A DNA stretch of 55,854 nucleotides from Pelagibacteraceae bacterium AG-404-P07 (GTDB lineage Bacteria > Pseudomonadota > Alphaproteobacteria > Pelagibacterales > Pelagibacteraceae). The first letter of the stretch is position 1; every line of letters starts with the position of its first letter. This document shows positions 7,257 to 14,822 of this stretch, in pieces. Location: positions 1 to 55,854 of the forward strand of contig QCJE01000006.1 of assembly GCA_003216235.1 (NCBI GenBank). Direction: 5' to 3'. Below the pieces are notes generated by a model. It saw only the letters and a program-made list of their open reading frames with translations. It searched no databases and was not told where the DNA came from. The translations under genes and the position numbers were made by a program.

Positions 7257-8995
7257 AAATATTTAAACACCCAGTAATATTGGAAACTGCTTGTGGACAT
7301 GATGGAAGTATAAAAACATTAAAAAAACTTGTTGATATAGCCGCAAATACTCAATCAAAAATTATTAAGTTCCAAATTTTTAACCTAAAAGAGAGAGCTA
7401 TAGAAAATACTAAAGAGCATAGAATATTTAAACCTTTGGTAATTAGTGAAAAAAATTGGAAATTAATAATTTATTATGCAAAAAAAAAGAAACTTTATGT
7501 TTTTGCAGATGTTTATGGAGATTTTAGTTTTAATTTAGCAAAAAAACTTAAAGTAGATGGATTCAAAATACACTCTGAGGATTTTTTTAATAGCTATTTT
7601 ATAGAAAAAGTAATTGATACAAAAAAACCAACAATAATTAATATTGGTGGCACCTATAAGTCGGAGGTATATAATTTGATTAATTTTTTACATAATAAAA
7701 AAAAATTATCCAAAAAAATAATATTAATGATGGGTGTTCAAACATTTCCAACACCTTTAGAGGGACATTCTCTATTTGAATTTAAAGCACTCGTTAATAA
7801 ATACTCTAAATTTAACATCTCTTTTGGATATTCAGATCATTTAGATCCAAAAAATGAATTGTCAAAAATACTACCAATCGCTGCTTTTTCATTAGGTGCA
7901 GATTTTATTGAAAAACATTTTACTGATAATAGAAAAAAGAAACGAACAGATTACCAATCAGCGATGGATGAAAACGAAATCAAAAATTTTATTAAATTGT
8001 TTAATCAATTTAAAGGCACTCTGGGTAATATTGATAAATTAAATAAACATGAAATTAAATACAGAAAAATGTTTAAAAAATCGATTGCTTTTAATAAACA
8101 AAAAAAAATTGGTGAAATTATAAAAAAAAATGATTTAAATTTTATAAAAAATAGTAAAACGCCCTCTCCAATTTTTTCACATACTATTGTTGGGAAGCAA
8201 GTTCTGAAAAATATAAAGAAAAATGAGCCATTAGATTTAAAAAAAATAAATAATAAAATTGGTGCAATTATAGTTGCAAGAATGACCTCCAAAAGACTTC
8301 CTAAAAAAGCTATACAGAAAATAAATGGTGAAAATTCTTTAACCCTTGTTATTCGGCGAATTAAAAAAATTAAAAATATTGATGAAATAATATTAGCAAC
8401 TTCAACACATGGATCTGATAATTATTTAAAAAAAATAGCTCAAAAAGAAAAAATTAAATTTTTCAGAGGCTCTTTAAATAAAGTAGCTAATAGATACTTT
8501 GAAGCAGCAAAAAAATATAAATTAGATCACTTTGTAAGAGTAACTGGGGATGCTATTCTCTGTGACGAAGTAATGTTGAATAAAGCAATAGATAGCCATA
8601 TTTTAAAAAAAGCAGATGTCACTTTTATAAAAAATATGCCATATGGTACTGCTAAGGAGATAGTCTCTTTTGATAGTATTAAAACAATTAATAATACCGC
8701 ACAAAAAAAAGATAACACTGAATATTTAGAATGGTTTTTGGAAAATAACAAAAATTTTAAAGTTAATTATATTAAATCAAAATATGTTTTTAATAAATCA
8801 ATGCGTTTAACATTAGATTATAAAGAGGATTTAAAATTATTTAATATCATATTCAAAAAATTTGATAATAAATGTAATTTTACATTACAAGATGTTCTTA
8901 GTTTTTTAAAAAAAAATCCTAAATACCTTAAAATAAATAATTTTTTGGTGCCAAAATTTGAAAAGACAGATATTAATACAGAATTGAAAATATGA
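7253..8995 (+). CDS. Fusion protein: divergent NeuB-like synthase + SAF-like linker + SpsF/CMP-sugar cytidylyltransferase-like domain
   Basis: A 580-residue bifunctional protein. Residues 1-262 are a divergent NeuB barrel: ILETACGHDGS replaces the usual IAEAGxNHNG, MGVQTFPTP replaces HCxSxYP, and GYSDH and IEKHFT keep the two metal histidines. The following acidic/His motif is TDYQSAMDENE instead of PDHxxS. Residues about 268-330 look like a SAF domain (HTIVGKQVLKNIKKNEPLDL). Residues about 335-570 match the SpsF/NeuA nucleotidyltransferase fold: GAIIVARMTSKRLPKKA, ATSTHGSDN, FFRGS and RVTGDA. Such enzymes load a sugar acid onto a nucleotide, usually CMP. The start overlaps the previous stop and the stop overlaps the next start (ATGA both times), implying translational coupling. 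Confidence 0.85.
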   Translation: MKIFKHPVILETACGHDGSIKTLKKLVDIAANTQSKIIKFQIFNLKERAIENTKEHRIFKPLVISEKNWKLIIYYAKKKKLYVFADVYGDFSFNLAKKLKVDGFKIHSEDFFNSYFIEKVIDTKKPTIINIGGTYKSEVYNLINFLHNKKKLSKKIILMMGVQTFPTPLEGHSLFEFKALVNKYSKFNISFGYSDHLDPKNELSKILPIAAFSLGADFIEKHFTDNRKKKRTDYQSAMDENEIKNFIKLFNQFKGTLGNIDKLNKHEIKYRKMFKKSIAFNKQKKIGEIIKKNDLNFIKNSKTPSPIFSHTIVGKQVLKNIKKNEPLDLKKINNKIGAIIVARMTSKRLPKKAIQKINGENSLTLVIRRIKKIKNIDEIILATSTHGSDNYLKKIAQKEKIKFFRGSLNKVANRYFEAAKKYKLDHFVRVTGDAILCDEVMLNKAIDSHILKKADVTFIKNMPYGTAKEIVSFDSIKTINNTAQKKDNTEYLEWFLENNKNFKVNYIKSKYVFNKSMRLTLDYKEDLKLFNIIFKKFDNKCNFTLQDVLSFLKKNPKYLKINNFLVPKFEKTDINTELKI

Positions 8996-10323
8996 AAAAT
9001 ATTCAAAAAAATAAACAAGATATTCTTGTAGGTTCTTCAAAGCTTAATGATAAGAAAAAATCTATTTTTGATAAAAAAAATTATATGTTGGAACATATGA
9101 ACTTGAACAGAGCATTCACTCACATAGTAGATAAAAATGGTTTTGATGATGTTAAGAAAAAAGATTTATTAAATGATTATAGAGAAAATTATGAAGAATA
9201 TCGTTATAATTGGACTAATTCTTTAAATGTAAAGAATAAGTCTAGGCCCCTATCAGTTGATATTGAAATAGCAGCGATCTGCGATTTAGCATGTCCTCAT
9301 TGTCATAGAGAATTTTTGGTAACACCCGACAAAGTTATAAATTTTGACTTATATAAATCTATTATTGATCAAGCAGTAAAATTAAATGTGCCTTCTGTAA
9401 AACTTATTTGGCGTGGAGAGCCATTATTGCATCCGAAAGTAAAAGAATTAATTCAATACGCCAAGGAGTCAGGAATAGTTGAAGTTATTATTAATACTAA
9501 CGGTACTAACTTAAATACTAAAAAAGCAAACGATTTGATTGACTCTGGTTTAGACCAATTAATTTATTCTTTTGATGGCGGAACAAAAGAGACTTACGAA
9601 AAAATGAGACCTGGAAGATTTAAAAAAAATAATTTTGATGATGTTTTCAATAATATTAAAAGTTTTTATGAAATCAGAAAAAAAAGAAATTCAAAATTTC
9701 CAATTACAAAAATCCAAATGATAATGACAAAAGATACAAGAGATGAAGTGGAGAACTTTTACTCATTATTTGGTGATATTGTAGATGACGTAACAATAAC
9801 TCAATATAATGAGAGAGGTGGGAACATAAGTGATCTAGATAAACAAACCAAAGATAAAATAATGAATTATTTTAAGAAAAATAATCTTCCGGAAAAAACT
9901 CCATATATGGTTGATATTGATAATAATATTTTTGTATCATTAAAAAGAAAACCATGTGAACAAATTTATCAAAGACTAATGGTAACTTATAGTGGTAGAG
10001 TTGGAATGTGTTGTCATGATTGGGGCGCAAGACACGGCATTGGTTATTTGAGCAAAGAAGCTTTCAATGAAGAAAATGATAAACAAGAAGTAGTTAAAAA
10101 AATTAATAAAAATCAAAAAGGTTTTCAATTATTAAAAGATGCAAAAAACCCTAAAAATTTAAATGAACCTGAGAAAAAAATTGAAACTTTAAAAGATATT
10201 TGGCAAGGCAAAGAGCTTGAAAGAGTAAGAAATTTTCACGAAAATGGAAAGATTGACTCAATACCAGTTTGTAAGAATTGCACTTTTAAGGATACTTATG
10301 ATTGGAAATTAATAGATATTTAA
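8992..10323 (+). CDS. Radical SAM protein with C-terminal SPASM-like cysteine region
   Basis: A 443-residue protein with the radical SAM cluster motif CDLACPHC, cysteines at residues 97, 101 and 104, preceded by VDIEIAAI. It is followed by RGEPLLHP, the family's GGEP-equivalent motif, here with Arg for the first Gly. The C-terminal part has CEQIYQR, GMCCHDWG and CKNCTFKD, consistent with a SPASM region carrying an auxiliary iron-sulfur cluster. An unusual 85-residue lysine/asparagine-rich N-terminal extension precedes the barrel. Radical SAM/SPASM proteins of this kind occur in surface-polysaccharide loci, where they are thought to modify sugars, although the substrate is unknown. It is the last gene of the cassette and its start overlaps the previous gene by 4 nt. 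Confidence 0.88.
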   Translation: MKNIQKNKQDILVGSSKLNDKKKSIFDKKNYMLEHMNLNRAFTHIVDKNGFDDVKKKDLLNDYRENYEEYRYNWTNSLNVKNKSRPLSVDIEIAAICDLACPHCHREFLVTPDKVINFDLYKSIIDQAVKLNVPSVKLIWRGEPLLHPKVKELIQYAKESGIVEVIINTNGTNLNTKKANDLIDSGLDQLIYSFDGGTKETYEKMRPGRFKKNNFDDVFNNIKSFYEIRKKRNSKFPITKIQMIMTKDTRDEVENFYSLFGDIVDDVTITQYNERGGNISDLDKQTKDKIMNYFKKNNLPEKTPYMVDIDNNIFVSLKRKPCEQIYQRLMVTYSGRVGMCCHDWGARHGIGYLSKEAFNEENDKQEVVKKINKNQKGFQLLKDAKNPKNLNEPEKKIETLKDIWQGKELERVRNFHENGKIDSIPVCKNCTFKDTYDWKLIDI

Positions 10324-10374
10324 ATTTCATTTATTTATTTTTTGCTAATCAATATGTTAACTTTTAAAGTATTT

Positions 10375-10401
10375 AAATTTAAGGCAAATTTTAAATTTTA
10401 T
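10375..10401. repeat. Right copy of the 27-bp direct repeat, ending on the thiolase start codon
   Basis: The segment reads AAATTTAAG, G, CAAATTTTAAATTTTAT and matches 3692-3718 at 26 of 27 positions. Its last two bases are the AT of the thiolase ATG (10400). If this is the ancestral thiolase leader, the left copy would be the remnant created when the 6.6-kb cassette was inserted between tRNA-Arg and the thiolase. Confidence 0.5.
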
Positions 10402-11575
10402 GGATAACAAATCAGATGAAGTAGTTATTGTAAGTGCAATGAGAACACCAATAGGTACCTACAAAGGTTCATTAAAAAATTTAAGATCCGATCAACTTGG
10501 ATCTATAGTTATAAAAGAAATTTTAAAAGAATCTAAATTTAATAAAGATGAAATTGACGAAGTAATTATGGGTCAAGTATTAACTGCAGGTGCTGGGCAG
10601 AACCCAGCAAGACAAGCTGCAATAAATGCTGGCATACCAATTTCAAAACCAGCTCATATAGTTAATCAAGTATGTGGGTCTGGACTTAGAGCAGTGATAT
10701 CAGGTTATCAATCAATCAAATTAGGAGAGTCAATAAATGTAATTTCTGGAGGCCAAGAGAATATGTCAATAGCCCCACACTCAATCTTTTATAGAGATGA
10801 TAAGAAAATTTCAGAAGATAGACTATCGGATACAATGATTAATGATGGACTAATGGATGCTTTCAATAATTATCATATGGGTGTAACAGCAGAAAATGTT
10901 GCAAAAAAATTTAATATATCAAGAGAAGAACAAGATCAATTTGCATTGAATTCCCAAAAAAAAACAGAAGTAGCATTGATCGATAATAAATTTAATGATG
11001 AGTTAATTAAGATCAATCACTATGGTAATATTTTAGATAAGGACGAACATCCGAGAGCTAATTTAAAATTATCCGATTTAGAAAAATTAAAAACAGTATT
11101 TCAAGATAATGGCACTGTTACACCCGGAAATTCTTCAGGGATAAATGATGGTGCTGCAGCTTTATTTTTGACTTCTTTAGAACACGCAGAAAAAAAATCT
11201 ATTAAACCATTAGCAAAAATAGTGTCATGGGCCTCTGTTGGAGTAGATCCTACTTTAATGGGATTAGGACCTATTGAAGCTGTTAGAGAAGCAACTAAAA
11301 AAGCAAAATGGAATTTGAATGAAATTGATTTATTTGAGATAAATGAAGCTTTTGCTGCTCAAAGTATAGCGGTAATTCGTGAATTAGGTATCGAACAAAA
11401 TAAAGTTAATGTAAATGGAGGAGCGATTGCTCTCGGTCATCCTATTGGCGCATCTGGAGCAAGAATACTGGTAACTTTAGTGCATGAAATGAAAAGACAA
11501 AAAAAAAACAAAGGTTGCGCCACACTTTGCATAGGTGGAGGAATGGGTATAGCTTTGTGTGTTGAGAGAATTTAG
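10400..11575 (+). CDS. phaA: Acetyl-CoA C-acetyltransferase (thiolase)
   Basis: A 391-residue protein, the normal length for a biosynthetic-type thiolase, condensing or cleaving acetoacetyl-CoA. The nucleophilic cysteine lies in NQVCGSGLRAV (Cys92). The active-site NEAFAAQ is present, followed by GGAIALGHPIGASGAR (His347) and the acid/base cysteine in CIGGGMGIAL (Cys377). The start is the ATG at 10400, immediately after an AT-rich leader with no strong Shine-Dalgarno site. The gene stands alone: the upstream cassette ends 76 nt earlier and the pyruvate dehydrogenase genes begin 208 nt later. phaA and atoB are equally acceptable names, because the direction of use cannot be told from sequence. 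Confidence 0.95.
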   Translation: MDNKSDEVVIVSAMRTPIGTYKGSLKNLRSDQLGSIVIKEILKESKFNKDEIDEVIMGQVLTAGAGQNPARQAAINAGIPISKPAHIVNQVCGSGLRAVISGYQSIKLGESINVISGGQENMSIAPHSIFYRDDKKISEDRLSDTMINDGLMDAFNNYHMGVTAENVAKKFNISREEQDQFALNSQKKTEVALIDNKFNDELIKINHYGNILDKDEHPRANLKLSDLEKLKTVFQDNGTVTPGNSSGINDGAAALFLTSLEHAEKKSIKPLAKIVSWASVGVDPTLMGLGPIEAVREATKKAKWNLNEIDLFEINEAFAAQSIAVIRELGIEQNKVNVNGGAIALGHPIGASGARILVTLVHEMKRQKKNKGCATLCIGGGMGIALCVERI

Positions 11576-11688
11576 GAATTAATCTTTCCGTACTTTTCTT
11601 CTAGTAAAATTTTTTGTATCCATATTTTTGCATCAATATTAGTACTTACTTTTGGTTGAATAAGTGTTTTTAATAACTTTTTAATCAT
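11572..11688 (-). CDS. Possible 38-residue protein convergent with the thiolase gene
   Basis: A short minus-strand frame, ATG 11688 to TAA 11572, encodes MIKKLLKTLIQPKVS followed by an amphipathic, charged C-terminus ending EEKYGKINS. It shares the sequence TTAG with the thiolase stop (11572-11575), the same 4-nt shared-stop geometry seen at three other convergent gene pairs in this window, which is mild support for its being real. The frame is open for another 20 codons upstream of the ATG but without a standard start codon. I recognise no family. It could also be chance coding in a 208-bp spacer. Confidence 0.3.
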   Translation of the reverse strand: MIKKLLKTLIQPKVSTNIDAKIWIQKILLEEKYGKINS

Positions 11689-11729
11689 TTTTGAAGCATG
11701 TACGTAAAGAGTGTCAAAAATTTGAGCAG

Positions 11730-11759
11730 AATGTGTTAAGATTTGCGTTTAACAACATT
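11730..11759. promoter_or_regulatory. Imperfect inverted repeat upstream of aceE
   Basis: AATGTGTTAA (11730-11739) and TTAACAACATT (11749-11759) are complementary apart from one bulged base, around the 9-nt loop GATTTGCGT. The centre is about 40 bp upstream of the aceE ATG (11784). The right arm is followed by a run of T (11758-11762), so it may be an AU-rich transcription terminator for the thiolase gene or an operator for the pdh genes. The sequence alone does not decide between these. Confidence 0.4.
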
Positions 11760-11783
11760 TTTATAGTGTATAAGACTTAAAAA

Positions 11784-14700
11784 ATGACTGAAAAATTATT
11801 TGTTCCAGATATTGGAGATTTTGAAAATGTTGAGATAATAGAATTGCTTGTTAAAAAAGGGCAAGTAATTAAAAAAAATGATCCAGTAGTTACTATAGAA
11901 AGTGACAAATCTAGTGTTGAGATACCATCAATTTTTTCAGGAAAAATTGATTCTATAGTTGTAAAAGTTGGTGATAAAGTTTCAAAGGGTGATTTAATTT
12001 TAAATATATCAAGTGTTGATCAAAAAATTTCTTCGTCGCAAGATGTTCCAAAAAATACAGAAAATTTAATTCAAGAAGCGGAAAGCTCCTTAATAAAAGA
12101 TCAAGAACAAAAAAAAACATCTCAAAAAATAAAAAAAGAAAAACCTGAAATAATACAGGTTATAAATGAGGAGGATATTGATCCATTAGAGACAAGTGAA
12201 TGGTTAGAATCTCTTTCAGATGTCATAGACAAAGATGGAAATCAGAGAGCTCATTATTTGATTAAGGAATTAATTAATAAAGCTTACATGGAAGGAGCAA
12301 ATATTCCATATACTCAAAACACTCCTTATATTAATTCGATTCCTGTCAGTGATGAAAAAAAATCAAATGGTGATCAAAATATAGAAAGAAGAATAAGATC
12401 TTTAATTAGATGGAATGCTGCTGCAATGGTAGTAAGGGCAAATAAAAAATTTCCTGAACTTGGAGGCCATATAGGAACCTTTGCTTCTGCTGCTACATTA
12501 TATGATGTTGGAATGAACCATTTTTGGAGGGCCAAAAATAATAAATTCGGAGGAGATTTAGTTTATTTTCAAGGACATAGTGCACCGGGCATGTATGCTA
12601 GAGCATTTCTTGAGGGAAGACTAAATGAAAAACAATTAGACAGTTTTAGACAAGAGGTTAATCCAGGTGGTTTATCTTCTTACCCTCACCCATGGTTAAT
12701 GCCAAACTTTTGGCAATTTCCGACTGTTTCAATGGGTTTAGGACCAATGCTAGCTATTTATCAAGCTAGATATATGAAATATTTAATTAATAGAGGTTTG
12801 ATTAAAGATGAAGGTAGGAAGGTTTGGGCATTTTTGGGAGATGGAGAAATGGATGAGCCAGAGTCTCTTGGAGCAATAGGTTTAGCTGCAAGGGAAAAAT
12901 TAGATAATCTTATATTTGTTGTAAATTGTAATCTTCAAAGATTGGATGGACCTGTACGAGGGAATGGAAAAATCATACAAGAATTAGAGGGAATTTTCAG
13001 GGGTGCAGGATGGAATGTCATTAAAGTGATATGGGGCTCCTATTGGGATCAGTTATTAGCAAATGACAAAACAGGACACTTAGTGAAGACAATGAACGAA
13101 ACAGTTGACGGTGAATATCAAGCAATGAAAGCAAGAGATGGTGCTTATGTTAGAGAAAAATTTTTTGGAAAATATCCAGAAACTAAAGAATTGGTTTCTA
13201 GTCTTTCTGATAAAGATATCTGGAGATTAAATAGAGGAGGTCATGATCCTCATAAAGTCTTTGCCGCATATGATAAAGCATCTAAAAATAAAGGAAGCCC
13301 AACAGTCGTAATTGCTAAGACTATCAAAGGTTATGGTATGGGTAAAAGTGGAGAAAGTGTAAATACTACGCATCAGACTAAGAAATTAGATGTTGATGAT
13401 TTAATGTATTATAGAGATAGATTTGATGTTCCTTTGACAGATCAACAGGTTAGAAATATTGAATATTACAAACCTGATCAAAATTCTCTAGAGACAAAAT
13501 ATATTAAAGAAAGAAGACTTAAATTAGGTGGTTTTATTCCAGAAAGGACCACTTATGCAAAGTCAATTAAAGCACCTCCTAAAGATATTTTTGACAATAT
13601 GAAAGTTTCAACTGGTAAAAAAGAAATGTCTACTACAATGGCATTAGTGAGAATGCTAACAAATCTCTTGAGAGATAAAAATGTTGCACCTCGATTAGTC
13701 CCTATTATTCCTGATGAGGCTAGAACATTTGGTATGGAAGGTTTTTTTCAAAAAGTTGGGATATATGCTCATGAGGGACAAAAATATGAACCTGAAGACT
13801 CTGCTCAATTGAGTTCTTATAGAGAGGAAAAAAGTGGACAAGTTTTAGAGGAAGGAATTAATGAAGCTGGTGCAATGTCTTCTTGGATTGCGGCAGGAAC
13901 CTCTTATACAAATCATGATATTGAAATGATACCTATTTATCTTTTTTACTCGATGTTTGGATTTCAAAGAGTTGGGGACTTTGCATGGGCAGGTGCAGAT
14001 AGTCAGTCTAGAGGATTTTTAATTGGAGCTACAGCTGGAAGAACAACTTTAGCTGGTGAAGGGCTTCAGCATCAAGATGGTCACAGTCATCTTATGGCTT
14101 CAACTATTCCCAACTGTATATCATATGATCCAACCTTTCATTATGAATTAGCAGTTATTTTTAGAGATGGATTGAAAAGGATGCATGAAAAAAAAGAGAA
14201 TATTTTTTACTATATTACAACTATGAATGAAAATTATCCTCATCCAGCTATGCCTAAAGACAAATCCTGTGAAGAAGGAATTTTAAAAGGAATGTATAAA
14301 ATAAAAGAATTTAATAAATATAAAAAAACTAAAATCCAATTTTTGGGATCTGGAACAATTTTAAGAGAAATGATTGCAGGTGCTGAAATATTACAGAAAG
14401 AATATCAAATAGATAGCGAAATTTGGAGTGTAACAAGTTTTAATGAGTTAAGAAGAGATGGTCTAGAAGTAGAAAGATATAATCTTTTAAATCCAGACAA
14501 GGAACCAAAGAAGTCTTATGTTGAAAAATGTTTAGGTAAAACAGAAGGGCCTATTTTGGCTGCTTCGGATTATATGAGAATGAATTCAGATCAAATAAGA
14601 CCCTACATTAATAAAAGTTTTTATTCACTAGGAACAGATGGGTTTGGACGAAGTGATACACGAAAAAATTTAAGAAATTTCTTTGAAGTTGATAAGGAGC

Positions 14701-14822
14701 ATGTTGTTACATATGGATTAAGTGTATTAGCAAAAGAACAGCTTATAGCATCTAAGTATGCCAAAGAAGCAATAAAAAAATACAAAATTGATGTTAATAA
14801 ACCTATGCCAACTAAATTATAA
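11784..14822 (+). CDS. aceE: Pyruvate dehydrogenase E1 component (homodimeric type) with extra N-terminal lipoyl domain
   Basis: A 1012-residue protein. Residues 1-78 form a complete lipoyl domain with the ESDKSSVEIPS hairpin and Lys42 as the lipoylation site. About 60 charged linker residues follow, then an AceE-type E1 from about residue 125 to the end. E1 landmarks include GGHIGTFASAATLYDVG, FQGHSAPGMYARAFLEG, the thiamine diphosphate motif GDGEMDEPES through VVNCNLQRLDGPVRGNGK, and LQHQDGHSHL. The classical E. coli enzyme is 887 residues and has no lipoyl domain, so this is a domain-gained form. It oxidatively decarboxylates pyruvate and transfers acetyl to E2. It overlaps aceF by one base (TAATG). 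No E3 (lpd) gene lies nearby. Confidence 0.96.
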   Translation: MTEKLFVPDIGDFENVEIIELLVKKGQVIKKNDPVVTIESDKSSVEIPSIFSGKIDSIVVKVGDKVSKGDLILNISSVDQKISSSQDVPKNTENLIQEAESSLIKDQEQKKTSQKIKKEKPEIIQVINEEDIDPLETSEWLESLSDVIDKDGNQRAHYLIKELINKAYMEGANIPYTQNTPYINSIPVSDEKKSNGDQNIERRIRSLIRWNAAAMVVRANKKFPELGGHIGTFASAATLYDVGMNHFWRAKNNKFGGDLVYFQGHSAPGMYARAFLEGRLNEKQLDSFRQEVNPGGLSSYPHPWLMPNFWQFPTVSMGLGPMLAIYQARYMKYLINRGLIKDEGRKVWAFLGDGEMDEPESLGAIGLAAREKLDNLIFVVNCNLQRLDGPVRGNGKIIQELEGIFRGAGWNVIKVIWGSYWDQLLANDKTGHLVKTMNETVDGEYQAMKARDGAYVREKFFGKYPETKELVSSLSDKDIWRLNRGGHDPHKVFAAYDKASKNKGSPTVVIAKTIKGYGMGKSGESVNTTHQTKKLDVDDLMYYRDRFDVPLTDQQVRNIEYYKPDQNSLETKYIKERRLKLGGFIPERTTYAKSIKAPPKDIFDNMKVSTGKKEMSTTMALVRMLTNLLRDKNVAPRLVPIIPDEARTFGMEGFFQKVGIYAHEGQKYEPEDSAQLSSYREEKSGQVLEEGINEAGAMSSWIAAGTSYTNHDIEMIPIYLFYSMFGFQRVGDFAWAGADSQSRGFLIGATAGRTTLAGEGLQHQDGHSHLMASTIPNCISYDPTFHYELAVIFRDGLKRMHEKKENIFYYITTMNENYPHPAMPKDKSCEEGILKGMYKIKEFNKYKKTKIQFLGSGTILREMIAGAEILQKEYQIDSEIWSVTSFNELRRDGLEVERYNLLNPDKEPKKSYVEKCLGKTEGPILAASDYMRMNSDQIRPYINKSFYSLGTDGFGRSDTRKNLRNFFEVDKEHVVTYGLSVLAKEQLIASKYAKEAIKKYKIDVNKPMPTKL

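Noticed and set aside
3764-10323. Calling the cassette a sialic, legionaminic or pseudaminic acid pathway
   Set aside because: The NeuB and transferase domains support a nonulosonate-type product, but the precursor-building genes are absent and one NeuB is divergent. A specific sugar name would be a guess.
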